A stretch of 15,618 nucleotides of DNA. Source: Bacteroidota bacterium (GTDB lineage: Bacteria > Bacteroidota > Bacteroidia > Chitinophagales > Chitinophagaceae). The DNA lies in NCBI GenBank assembly GCA_026391115.1, contig JAPLER010000138.1:1-15618 (forward strand), written 5' to 3'. Positions 1 to 8,188 of the stretch are shown piece by piece. The translations under genes were made by a program, and so were the position numbers. Each line of letters begins with the position of its first letter. The stretch's first letter is position 1. Below the pieces are notes generated by a model, which was not told the DNA's origin, did no database searches, and was given only the letters and a program-made list of their open reading frames with translations.

Positions 1-1473
1 TATTGTAATTGCTAGTAAAGTTACCAGCAGGTTTCATAGACAATGCTTTACCACCACCAATATTTGAGAAAATATTATTGTTTAATACAAATTTACCAGC
101 AGCAGTTTGCTGCATTTGTGCTGCAACAGATGTAGTATCTGTTAGAGTAATTTGCACAGTATTATTGTAATAAGCTACAAGTGTGTTTGTTACATTATTT
201 TTATTTTCTAAACCAAAAGAGCCACTTGCTCCACTATTAATTGCTATTACGTTATTCTTAACCATTAGACTATCACTAGTAGCAATAGATAAGCCTACAA
301 CTCTTCCTGAGTTACCACTATTTGCATAAACTTCATTACCATTTATTTGTGCAAAGCCTGTTCTTGGTTTATTGCGTGAATTAAGTATTTGAATTCCAAA
401 AATTGCTCCATTTACACTGTCAATAGTTACTTTATTATTTTTCATTAACATACCACTATCGCAATAATTGGCATAAATACCAGATGTATTTGATGCTGCT
501 TCGCCACGGTAAGTAATGTTGTTTTTTGTAACAACCAATTTATCTGTATATTGTATAAATATACCAGCTGCATAAGGCAATTTAATGTTGTTGCTGTCTA
601 TAATATGACCAGGAGTTGTAAGATTGGTGGCTGTTTGTGCAGTTCCAGCAAAATAAATACCATTTGAACCATTGCTGATTGTATTGCCTTTTATGGTGAT
701 GTTTTTTCCTCTAAATTGATTGGCATAAACAGCAGCATTGGCTGTTCCTGATAATACTGATTTGGAAGTAGTAATGTTACAATTTAGTAATTTAGAATTA
801 ATTGCTTTATTAAAAAACTCAACCACTCTAGCATTTACAGGATCAGTATTTTCAATATTCAAATCTTTAAATGTTACATATGTAGCACTATCGTAACGCA
901 AAGTATAGTTAGCAGCAGCTGTTGTTGGAGCAAAAGTTAAAGTTGCACCAGCAGCATTATTGTTAAATCCTTGAAAAGTTATTGTACTATTAGAACCTGT
1001 ACCTGCAACATATGGCATTTTTACTTGTTCGTTAAAAGTACAACCCTTAATATCAAATACTACACTACCTCTAATACCACATTGCATTGCATTTATGGCA
1101 TCGTTAAAATTGTTGAAATTATCACCAGGGGAGTTTGGTGGAGGAACAGTTGGAAAATTACAATCAATTGTATAAGTACCAGCAGGCAATAAAGGATTTA
1201 AAATTAATTCTACTGGAGTTGAAATTACACTATTGCCAGTTGCAGCACAAGTTACAATGCATCTGTAAAAATTCCTTACAGAAGAAACTGTATCATAATC
1301 TGGGCTATAATTTAATGGTCCAAGGTTTGACCAACCTGGAACACCAGCAGCCGAATCTTGCCATTGAAAGTTAATTTGACCAATAGGAGAATTGCCACTT
1401 AAAGTTAATTTAATTGGAATTTCTAAACAAATACCAGAAGATGGAGTTACAACTGAGTTGCCAGCCAATAAAA
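1..1473 (-). pseudogene. C-terminal part (third module) of giant Ig/beta-helix surface protein; runs off left edge
   Basis: The minus strand is open in one frame from about 1473 down to base 1 (about 490 codons) with no start codon of its own, so a start-based gene finder would miss it. The translation begins LLAGNSVVTPSSGICLEIPI, an Ig-like domain with an FQWQDS strand near 1355, followed by a domain with MQCGIRG (near 1080) and FNEQV (near 1035), then many beta-helix rungs such as NITIKGNTI, LVVTKNNIT and LMVKNNVIAI. The order and motifs repeat those of the two upstream modules, so this is the continuation of the same gene in a different frame. An in-frame TGA lies just upstream at about 1477. 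The true C-terminus, where a type IX secretion signal would be expected, lies outside the window. Confidence 0.8.
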
Positions 1474-2622
1474 TTCAAATGCACCCATATCTACACCATT
1501 TCTTGGTGCATTTAAAATATCATCAGTTGCTAAACCTGTTAAACCAATATTATCTAATAAATAAAACTGTGGATGTAAGTCTCCATTTTTACTATCAACA
1601 TAAAGAGGATCATAACTTACTGAGTTAGCATCTTGTGAAGAAGCTGTTCTCCAATCTGATAATAATTTTTTAGGTCCAGTTGTAGTTGATGTTCCATAAT
1701 TGCCAACATAATTGTTCGCTAAATATGTATTAATAGAGAAGTCATTATAATTAGACTCTAACAAAGTACCAGTAGCACCGATAGTTTGCATATTAATACA
1801 ATATTTATTAATATTACCTGCACGTTTTATATGAACGATATTATTCTTGAACACAATACCAGCTGCTGCACCTGTTTGATAAAATCCAGCAGACAATGCA
1901 GTTGCAGGAATTGTATCTTCCATTGAAATAGAATTGTGGTAATATTGAATAAAATCTGAACCGTTATTGTATAAAGGATATAAAATACCGGTACCACCCA
2001 TATTATAAAATGCATTATTAACTACTATAACCTCTTTAGCATTTGCAGCATCTACATTATTAAAATTAATACCATATGCACCAACAGAAGAATTCAAATC
2101 ACTTCCAAAGAAATTGGTAAATCTATTCTTAGAAATTTTACTTGAAACTGTTGGAGAGCCTGTTAAGTTAATACCATAGCCAATTGCCAATGGGGTTCTT
2201 GTTGGACGAGAAAAAGTATTTTTTTCTACTAAAGTATTACTTGTACCAGAAAGATATAAACCAGTATTATGAAAATCTGATATTTTGTTATTTGTTATTA
2301 TATTAAATGAATTTGGAGTTGCAGCAGCTGCTCCACCAACTAATGTAATTCCATAGTAGCCTCCTATGATTGTGTTGTTATCAAATTTATTGGCATCGCA
2401 CAACGAAAGCCCATTTGCAGTAGGATTAGCATTACCTGCTGTATTTACAACAATACCTGCAAATCCAACACCTGTTTGTGTTGTACTAGCTTTAATAGTA
2501 CAATTTGTAATATTATTTGAATCTGCATTGTTTAATAATTGAAAACCATATCCAAATGTTGTTGCTTGAGATGCATCAACAACAATACTATCAAAATTAA
2601 ACCAATGAGCTTTTTGTAATTG
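1447..2622 (-). pseudogene. Middle part (second beta-helix) of giant Ig/beta-helix surface protein, frame-broken at both ends
   Basis: The frame is open from about 2628 down to a TAG-free run ending at TAA 1447-1449. A Met codon exists at 2403, but homology to the first module starts much earlier, at KAHWFNFDSIVVDAS (about 2613), so 2403 is not a real start. Rungs seen include LLNNADSNNITNCTI, NTLVEKNTFSRP and VIVVNNAFYNM, matching the first module's LQNNADSNTITRCTI, NTTVEHNIISRP and FHIANNLIYNI in order. It ends with GVDMGAFEF, the equivalent of LDIGCYEF in module one, then leaves frame. It is best read as the direct continuation of the 996-residue upstream fragment, with both joins shortened relative to the sister module. 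As it stands it has no credible start and would not be translated alone. Confidence 0.8.
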
Positions 2623-5587
2623 TTGCTGTTACACCTTTAACACTGTCAATTAAAATTTGTTCGTTGTAAGGGCCAGATAAAGGAACAACGTTAAACTGTA
2701 CATTACCTGTAGTGCCAGTAATACCGCAATAACGCATTGCTTTTACAGCAGTATCGTAACTATTAAATTCTCCACCAGATAATCCTGCAGTATAATTTGA
2801 GATAGTTAAGTTTGAGTTAATATTGTAATTACCTGTAACCATTGCAGGACGAACAGATATTTTTCTCCAATTGGTAAAATAATCTGACCCAGTACAAGAT
2901 AATTTACATCTAAAATAATATCCAGTATCGCCAACTGCACCAGTTGAGGTGAAAGCTGTATCTGCACTAATTAATGATGGGCCAAATGAGCTAGACAAAT
3001 TGTTAGAATCGTTCACAGCTCGCTCCCATTGGTAAGTAGTTTGAGCTCCAGTTGCTCCGGTAATTTTAAGTTTAAGATTAACAGTAATACCCTCACAAAT
3101 TGTAGAATCGGTTACTACTTTACGATTATTAATATAAATTTCTGTTTGACCATTTAAATTAGTGGCAATACAAGGTGCTGGTATAAATTCATAACAGCCA
3201 ATATCAAGTCTAGTTGTAGTTGGGCCAAGAATATCTATTTTTTCATAAACAGCTTTACCTTTTGCATCTAGAAATGCGTTTGATGGATTATACTTAGCAG
3301 TATCCATATTTGCTGTTATTGGCTCTGCATAAACTGGTTGTATATTTAGAGCTGTAGTTTCATTACTACCTATAATCCAGTCACCAACTGCTAATCTGTT
3401 AGATGTCCAAAAACCAACATAATTATTAACTCCACCAGCTGCATCATTAATATAATTATTGTATGATAAATCTTTAAAATTAGCAGCAGCAGGATTACCC
3501 ACATATATACAATGTTTTGGTGCAGTACCTCCCCTTTTAATAGTAAATAGGTTATTTACCAATGTGATTGATGTTGGTAATGCATTTTGCATATAACATC
3601 TTGTAGTTGCTGTTGCCAAAGTTGGATTTCCTAAATCGTCATCTAAAGCAACTGTATTATGGTATAGTTGAACAAAACTTGTATTATTATTAAAAATACC
3701 ATTTTGTAATCCATCACCCTGAATATTATATATTAAGTTGTTTGCAATATGAAACTCATTTACAGCTGCAGGAGAAGTTCCTGCATTGGCAGCATCTAAA
3801 TGAATACCATTAAATGCTCCTGTTGTTGAAGTTTGACTTGCAAATGGAGAATGAATTCTATTTCTAACAACTCTTAATGTTCTATTTAAATTGGCAATAT
3901 AAATACCACTAACTGTAGCTGGAGAAAGAGCTACATTAGGACGGCTAATAATATTATGTTCAACTGTTGTATTATATGTGCCATTAATATAAATACCATA
4001 TTGATAAAAGTTTTTAGCAATATTATCTGTAACATCTATATAGGTATTTTCTCCATTTGCTCCAGCAGCAATTACAATTCCAGAAGCTCCCCCATTAATT
4101 TTATTCCCTTTAATTGAAATATTATCACATAATGATGTTACATCTAACCCAATTGCACTAGCATCTGTTCCACCAACTACAATACCTGCACTGGCTGCTG
4201 CTGTAGTAAATCCTGTACCAGAAGTTGGTGCACTTATAGTACATCTAGTAATTGTATTACTATCTGCATTATTTTGTAATTGAACACCAATTCCAAAATT
4301 TCCATTTCCTGCATTTATATTAATACTATCTAAAGTAAAATATTTTGCTCCTTTTAATTTTATAACTGCTCTAGATGTTGTTATTGGATTAAAACTTATA
4401 GTTTCACCATTTCCCTTGTAAGTAATTGTATTCACATCAGAAGAGTTGATTATTCTTCCATTTACAATCATTTGTTCATTATAAGGTCCTGAACCAGGTA
4501 ATACTGTATATGTTACAGCTGATTTAATACCACAACTCATAGCAGCTATAGTAGCACTAAAGCTTTTAAAAGTATCACTTAAAGGCCAAACATTACCTGT
4601 ATGATTTTTATTAATTATATATTGATTACCCCCAGGCACTTTTGGAGTTGTAACTTTTACAACATTAGAAAAAGCACTATCTACTGTAATAGCACAAAAT
4701 GCCTTTAACCTGTAAGAATGAGTAGTATCCTGAAAAAGTGTTAATGACAGACCATTATCTAGTGGATTTGTATCTTCCCAAAGTCCTGTTGTAGCGTTTA
4801 AAGTTTGCCATTGGTAAGTAATAAAAGAGGCATAAGTTCCACCAGTAGAAGTAAGTGTAAGGGGAACACTTGGACATAGCGTTAACGAACTTGCTGTAAC
4901 ATTACCCACGACAGGAACTCCATTACAAAATTTTATTGGCACCCAGTTAAAAGTTGTTACTGGTCTTACCCTTTGGCTACTATCGCTATTTGTTGCACTT
5001 GTAGAAGCACAAAGACTGCCTGATCCACTAACTGCAAAACTTCGAGAAGCGTTGTAAGTAACAACAGTTTGTAAAACTGATGGATTTGAAGTGCTTGTAC
5101 CAATGTTTGAGCCATTACAAACTTCAAGTACTAAATTTTGAATACCATCCCAATCAAAAGTTGTATCAAATACAAGTGTATTTTTTCCTACTGTAACTGT
5201 TAGATCTTTAGCAGTGTAAACAGTTTTTAAATTATTAACCCAAGTTGTTGCTCCTAATACAGTAGCAGTTGTAGTTCCAATTTTTACAGACAACCCTTCT
5301 ACTGTACCAAAATAACTGTTGAGTTTAGTTACAAAAAAAGCAACTGAAGTGATTGTTCCAGAATCCATTCCTAATGCGTTCAATTCAGATGCTCTAAATA
5401 AATACTGAGCTCTGCTTCCTGTAAAAGTATCTTGCAAAGGGCAAGGGAATCTATTACTTGTATTTGCCCTTGTTCCTGTACCAACTGTAATGTCATACTG
5501 GGCATTTGTTTTAATAAAAGTGAACAAAAACAACACAAAAATTGTAGCCTTAATAGCCACTTTTTTAATAGAGGGCATATTTCTCAT
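2597..5587 (-). CDS. N-terminal 996 residues of a giant secreted Ig-like/parallel beta-helix protein
   Basis: Probably a secreted or cell-surface protein; ligand and role unknown. The start at 5587 gives a signal peptide (MRNMPSIKK, hydrophobic IFVLFLFTFI, then a likely cut after NAQ near residue 30). A Met at codon 4 is an alternative start. Residues about 30-215 form an N-terminal beta-rich domain (DITVGTG ... TTFNWVP). About 219-315 is an Ig-like domain with YQWQ. About 318-390 holds MSCGI and GPYNEQ. About 390-800 is a right-handed parallel beta-helix of N-rich rungs ending LDIGCYEF. A second Ig-like domain (TTYQWERAV) and a second CGI/YNEQ domain follow to residue 996. The frame then stops abruptly inside a domain, at SSLV, while homologous sequence continues in another frame from about 2622. 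So this is a truncated product of a gene that once exceeded 1,900 residues. Type IX secretion is inferred from the phylum only. Confidence 0.85.
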   Translation of the reverse strand: MRNMPSIKKVAIKATIFVLFLFTFIKTNAQYDITVGTGTRANTSNRFPCPLQDTFTGSRAQYLFRASELNALGMDSGTITSVAFFVTKLNSYFGTVEGLSVKIGTTTATVLGATTWVNNLKTVYTAKDLTVTVGKNTLVFDTTFDWDGIQNLVLEVCNGSNIGTSTSNPSVLQTVVTYNASRSFAVSGSGSLCASTSATNSDSSQRVRPVTTFNWVPIKFCNGVPVVGNVTASSLTLCPSVPLTLTSTGGTYASFITYQWQTLNATTGLWEDTNPLDNGLSLTLFQDTTHSYRLKAFCAITVDSAFSNVVKVTTPKVPGGNQYIINKNHTGNVWPLSDTFKSFSATIAAMSCGIKSAVTYTVLPGSGPYNEQMIVNGRIINSSDVNTITYKGNGETISFNPITTSRAVIKLKGAKYFTLDSININAGNGNFGIGVQLQNNADSNTITRCTISAPTSGTGFTTAAASAGIVVGGTDASAIGLDVTSLCDNISIKGNKINGGASGIVIAAGANGENTYIDVTDNIAKNFYQYGIYINGTYNTTVEHNIISRPNVALSPATVSGIYIANLNRTLRVVRNRIHSPFASQTSTTGAFNGIHLDAANAGTSPAAVNEFHIANNLIYNIQGDGLQNGIFNNNTSFVQLYHNTVALDDDLGNPTLATATTRCYMQNALPTSITLVNNLFTIKRGGTAPKHCIYVGNPAAANFKDLSYNNYINDAAGGVNNYVGFWTSNRLAVGDWIIGSNETTALNIQPVYAEPITANMDTAKYNPSNAFLDAKGKAVYEKIDILGPTTTRLDIGCYEFIPAPCIATNLNGQTEIYINNRKVVTDSTICEGITVNLKLKITGATGAQTTYQWERAVNDSNNLSSSFGPSLISADTAFTSTGAVGDTGYYFRCKLSCTGSDYFTNWRKISVRPAMVTGNYNINSNLTISNYTAGLSGGEFNSYDTAVKAMRYCGITGTTGNVQFNVVPLSGPYNEQILIDSVKGVTATITKSSLV

Positions 5588-5641
5588 TGTAAGAAAAAAA
5601 ATTTATAGTTAAAATAGTTTTTAACTAACAGTTATAAAAAT

Positions 5642-5677
5642 TGAAATTAGGGCATAAAATTAGGGAATTTAACAAAA
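5642..5677 (-). promoter_or_regulatory. Weak candidate promoter for the giant surface-protein gene
   Basis: The 223-base gap between the two minus-strand genes is very AT-rich and holds no ORF or clear hairpin. On the minus strand TTTTG (5677-5673), a 23-base spacer and TAATTTCA (5649-5642) resemble the Bacteroidota TTG / TAnnTTTG pattern, with two mismatches in the second element. The leader would be about 45-50 bases. An alternative, TTG with TAAAGTTTTG, lies just upstream but has an extra spacer base. Confidence 0.22.
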
Positions 5678-5810
5678 CTTTAACACTAAAATTAATGAAC
5701 CCAAGTATTTCAACTAACTAGAGCCATAAAATAGCTAAAACGCTGCCTGAGTTATAAAATATTTTTTAGAGAAATATCAAATAATAAAAAAGTAAGATTT
5801 AAACACTCCA

Positions 5811-7688
5811 TTAAAGATTAACAATCAAAACAGGTATAGTTAACTTATGACGAACAGCTTCAATGGTTTCGCCAAAAAAATAATCTTTTATACCTGAATG
5901 TCTATGAGCACCTACTACTAACATTTCACTTTTCGTATCATTTACAATACGAACTATTTCGTTGATTCGATTTCTATATCCAACTTCGACAGTTGTTGTG
6001 TACCCAATTTGGTTGAGTTGATTGGCATAAATGTTTAATCTTTCAATATCTACTCTTGTTTCATCATCATCAACATCATTGCCTAAATATTTTGCACTGG
6101 CACTTTCAATAATGTGCAACAATATATATCGTGCATTTTTTCCACCTTGGCTTAACGCATAAGCAATTAATTTTTCGTCATTTACAGTAAAATCTAAAGC
6201 AATTGCAACAATGTTTATCGGCTGAACTGCTAAATTTTGCAACGGCATTATGTCGCTATGTATTTTTTTATTCGCATACCTCTTTTTATTAAAAATTGGT
6301 ATTAAAGTCATTGCAAAAAATAAACAAACCACCAATAATCCAAAAAGCACAATACTTATTTTCATTCCATAATTACCAGCTATAGAAAAATAATCAACAC
6401 ATTGTTCAATAACCATTTTTGCATTTAAGAAAACTAGTATTGTAGCAATTAACCAAGCTGTAACTTGTGTTAAAGGCTTAATAGTAAATTCGCCCATAGT
6501 TTTTTTGTCACTTACAAAATGAATTAACGGGATAACTGCAAAGCCCAATTGTAAACTCAAAACTACTTGACTTAACACCAATAACATATCTATCTTTTCA
6601 TCACCATATATAAGTATTACTACAACAGCGGGGATAATGGCAATTAATCTTGTAATTAACCTTCTTAGCCAAGGATTAATTCTTAGTTTTAAATAACCTT
6701 CCATTACAATTTGACCAGCCAAAGTGCCAGTAATAGTGCTACTTTGACCAGCTGCAATTAATGCAACAGCAAATAAAAATGGAGCAGCTTTACCTAGTAA
6801 ACCATCGAGTAAATGATGTGCATCTTCAATTTTAGCAACACCAGCATTTGCAGTACCATAAAAAGTACTAGCAGCCAAAACGAGTATAGAAAAAAAAAAA
6901 AAAAAAGCAGCATTTAATGCTATAGTACTATCTATTAAATTAAATTTTAAAGCTTTTTTGATGCTTTGTGAATCGCTACCAATTTTTCTAGTTTGTACTA
7001 GTGCACTATGCAAGTATAAATTATGAGGCATTACTGTAGCACCTATAATTCCAATGGCAATATACAACGCTTCTTTGTTTAATGCGGTTGGTATAAAACC
7101 TTTTGCTACAGCAGGAAGCGATGGCTTGGCTAAAATAATTTCAATTAAAAAACAGCCTCCTATAATAGCAACCAAGGCAACAATAAAAGCTTCTAACTTT
7201 CGCATTCCCAAACCTTGTAGCCACAACAACAACAATGTATCTAACACAGTAATCCCAACACCTGCAAGCAATGGCACACTTGGAAACAACAAATGAATAC
7301 CCAAAGCCATTCCTAAAACTTCTGCCAAATCACAAGCTGCAATGGCAATTTCAGCTAATATGTATAAACAAAAATTAACTATCGGAGGATAAGTTTCTCT
7401 ATTAGCTTGTGCCAAATCTTGTCTGCGTACAATACCTAATCTTGCTGCTAAACTTTGTAAGAGTAATGCCATTAAATTACTCATCAATAATATCCAAATG
7501 AGTTGGTAACCAAACTTTGCACCACCTTGTAAATCTGTAGCCCAGTTACCAGGATCCATATAGCCCACACTTACCAAATAAGCTGGACCAATAAATGCAA
7601 AGAATTTTCTAAACCCTTTACGAGACGTAGTGGTATCAATACTTTCGTGTACTTCGCTTAATGAATTTTTATGGTTATTAATTGACAT
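5811..7688 (-). CDS. Nramp-family divalent metal transporter fused to a C-terminal UspA domain
   Basis: Proton-coupled importer of Mn2+/Fe2+-type ions in the inner membrane, with a cytoplasmic universal-stress-protein domain. Residues 1-30 are polar. The first membrane helix carries the Nramp metal-site motif DPGN (D45, N48), and the sixth carries ATVMPHNLYLHS (M220, H222). These residues bind the metal in characterised Nramp proteins, so the site looks intact. Hydrophobic segments continue to about residue 468. Residues 489-625 form the Usp domain (INIVAIALDF at its start, LVVGAHRHSGI and FGET near its end). The usual G-x2-G-x9-G(S/T) nucleotide motif is altered, with Arg at the second Gly, so ATP binding is doubtful. 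Plain MntH proteins are about 400-450 residues, and the extra 140 are the Usp domain. The ATG lies three bases after the stop of the broken toxin frame, so it is probably co-transcribed with the antitoxin. A 17-base homopolymer lies inside it. Confidence 0.92.
   Translation of the reverse strand: MSINNHKNSLSEVHESIDTTTSRKGFRKFFAFIGPAYLVSVGYMDPGNWATDLQGGAKFGYQLIWILLMSNLMALLLQSLAARLGIVRRQDLAQANRETYPPIVNFCLYILAEIAIAACDLAEVLGMALGIHLLFPSVPLLAGVGITVLDTLLLLWLQGLGMRKLEAFIVALVAIIGGCFLIEIILAKPSLPAVAKGFIPTALNKEALYIAIGIIGATVMPHNLYLHSALVQTRKIGSDSQSIKKALKFNLIDSTIALNAAFFFFFSILVLAASTFYGTANAGVAKIEDAHHLLDGLLGKAAPFLFAVALIAAGQSSTITGTLAGQIVMEGYLKLRINPWLRRLITRLIAIIPAVVVILIYGDEKIDMLLVLSQVVLSLQLGFAVIPLIHFVSDKKTMGEFTIKPLTQVTAWLIATILVFLNAKMVIEQCVDYFSIAGNYGMKISIVLFGLLVVCLFFAMTLIPIFNKKRYANKKIHSDIMPLQNLAVQPINIVAIALDFTVNDEKLIAYALSQGGKNARYILLHIIESASAKYLGNDVDDDETRVDIERLNIYANQLNQIGYTTTVEVGYRNRINEIVRIVNDTKSEMLVVGAHRHSGIKDYFFGETIEAVRHKLTIPVLIVNL
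6890..6906 (-). repeat. 17-base A/T homopolymer inside the Nramp reading frame
   Basis: The plus strand has 17 consecutive A, read as T on the coding strand. It encodes a run of Phe at about residues 262-266 in a membrane helix (AA-F run-SILVLA). Runs of this length are prone to slippage in replication and to sequencing error. The present length keeps the frame open; one base more or less would truncate the transporter before its second half. Confidence 0.85.
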
Positions 7689-7691
7689 TTT

Positions 7692-7918
7692 TTATAAACT
7701 AGGTCTATTTTTTGGATTTCTTTTATTATGAAAACAAGCTAAAACTCGTACAGTATTTTTTTGTTTATTAATAACAAAGTATAAAGAGTATGGAAATTTT
7801 TTAAGGCTAGCTGCTCTAATATTTTTGTATCGAATTCTTTTAAAAGGATTATTGGAAAGTGAATTGCAGCTTCAATTTCAGCCAAGGCTCTTGACGAAAC
7901 AATTATATTATAAGCCAT
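7692..7918 (-). pseudogene. RelE/ParE-type toxin, frame-broken with an internal block missing
   Basis: The gene starts at ATG 7918 with MAYNIIVSSRALAEIEAAI, the typical first strand and helix of RelE/ParE toxins. From about 7860 the family sequence continues in another frame: LSNNPFKRIRYKNIRAASLK, then KFPYSLYFVI and VRVLACFHNKRNP, to TAA at 7692-7694. These are the recognisable C-terminal strands of Bacteroidota ParE-like toxins. Together they make about 75 residues, against about 95-100 for the family. The missing part is the second helix (roughly 24 residues, about 70 bases), so the break is a short apparent deletion that also shifts frame. Read in the first frame alone, the protein would become unrelated sequence. 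The start overlaps the antitoxin's last codons by 11 bases, the usual arrangement for such pairs. The toxin is probably inactive as written. Confidence 0.72.
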
Positions 7919-8135
7919 ACTTTTTATTCAGATGATTTATAGAATCTTGAGCAGTTATATAACTCTCTTCGTCTTCATTTAACCTTTGTTTCAAAACGCT
8001 TTTCATTTCATCTGTAACTTCTTCATCTTCTTCAACAATAATTGTTATGGCTTTCGATTTATATGTATGCTTAATTGCTTCTAAAAAATCATTATTGATT
8101 TCCTGTGCTGAATTCAAATGATATGTTGTGTACAT
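7908..8135 (-). CDS. Small antitoxin partner of the RelE/ParE-type toxin
   Basis: A 75-residue acidic protein beginning MYTTYHLNSAQEINNDFLEA, with a charged middle (VEEDEEVTDEM) and a C-terminal part, SYITAQDSINHLNKKYGL. The short N-terminal strand motif TYHLN followed by an amphipathic helix resembles antitoxins found ahead of ParE-like toxins in Bacteroidota. The family is assigned mostly from size, this pattern and position. Its stop codon lies inside the toxin start region (11-base overlap). Such antitoxins bind their toxin and often repress their own promoter; a palindrome directly upstream (8142-8156) is a candidate site. With the toxin broken, this gene may be a leftover or may still regulate the downstream transporter. 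Confidence 0.68.
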   Translation of the reverse strand: MYTTYHLNSAQEINNDFLEAIKHTYKSKAITIIVEEDEEVTDEMKSVLKQRLNEDEESYITAQDSINHLNKKYGL

Positions 8136-8141
8136 ATAGTT

Positions 8142-8187
8142 TTTGTTTAAAACAAATATAAAAAATAAAATCGAAATTCTAAATCAA
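8142..8187 (-). promoter_or_regulatory. Promoter and overlapping palindromic operator of the antitoxin/toxin/Nramp operon
   Basis: On the minus strand TATATTTG (8160-8153) is an exact match to the Bacteroidota -7 element TAnnTTTG. A TTG at 8187-8185 lies 24 bases upstream, slightly longer than the usual 17-23. Overlapping the -7 element is a perfect 7+1+7 palindrome, TTTGTTT-A-AAACAAA (8142-8156, plus strand), only 6 bases before the antitoxin ATG. A palindrome over the promoter is typical of an autorepressed toxin-antitoxin operon. The sequence is AT-rich, so chance palindromes are possible. Confidence 0.45.
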
Positions 8188-8188
8188 T

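Larger units (their letters stand above)
1..4930 (-). repeat. Three tandem protein modules: Ig-like, CGI/YNEQ domain, beta-helix
   Basis: Within the giant gene one domain set occurs three times: about 4930-3180, 3180-1470 and 1470-1 (the last incomplete). Anchor points are the Ig-like strand YQWQ / YQWERA / FQWQDS; the cysteine motif MSCGI / MRYCGI / MQCGI (near 4530, 2725 and 1080), followed by PYNEQ / PYNEQ / FNEQ; the helix entry NNADSN (modules one and two); and the helix exit IGCYEF / MGAFEF. The copies are diverged at DNA level, so this is old duplication rather than a recent tandem array. Confidence 0.75.

Noticed and set aside
971..1628. Three overlapping plus-strand ORFs of 73-79 codons
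   Set aside because: They lie opposite the open beta-helix frame on the minus strand, have low-complexity translations and no family likeness; they are shadows of that gene.
1447..2622. Programmed frameshifting, ribosome bypass or insertional RNA editing as the reason for the frame breaks
   Set aside because: Whole domain blocks are missing from the DNA, so frameshifting or bypass could not restore them, and editing that inserts tens of bases has no bacterial precedent known to me. Deletion or assembly collapse is simpler.
1..5587. CRISPR array or tandem DNA repeat suggested by recurring AAT/ACC-rich patterns
   Set aside because: The recurrence is at protein level (Asn- and Val-rich helix rungs); there are no identical DNA repeats with regular spacers.
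7054..7296. 80-codon plus-strand ORF inside the transporter
   Set aside because: It is antisense to conserved membrane helices of the Nramp gene and has no start context or homology.
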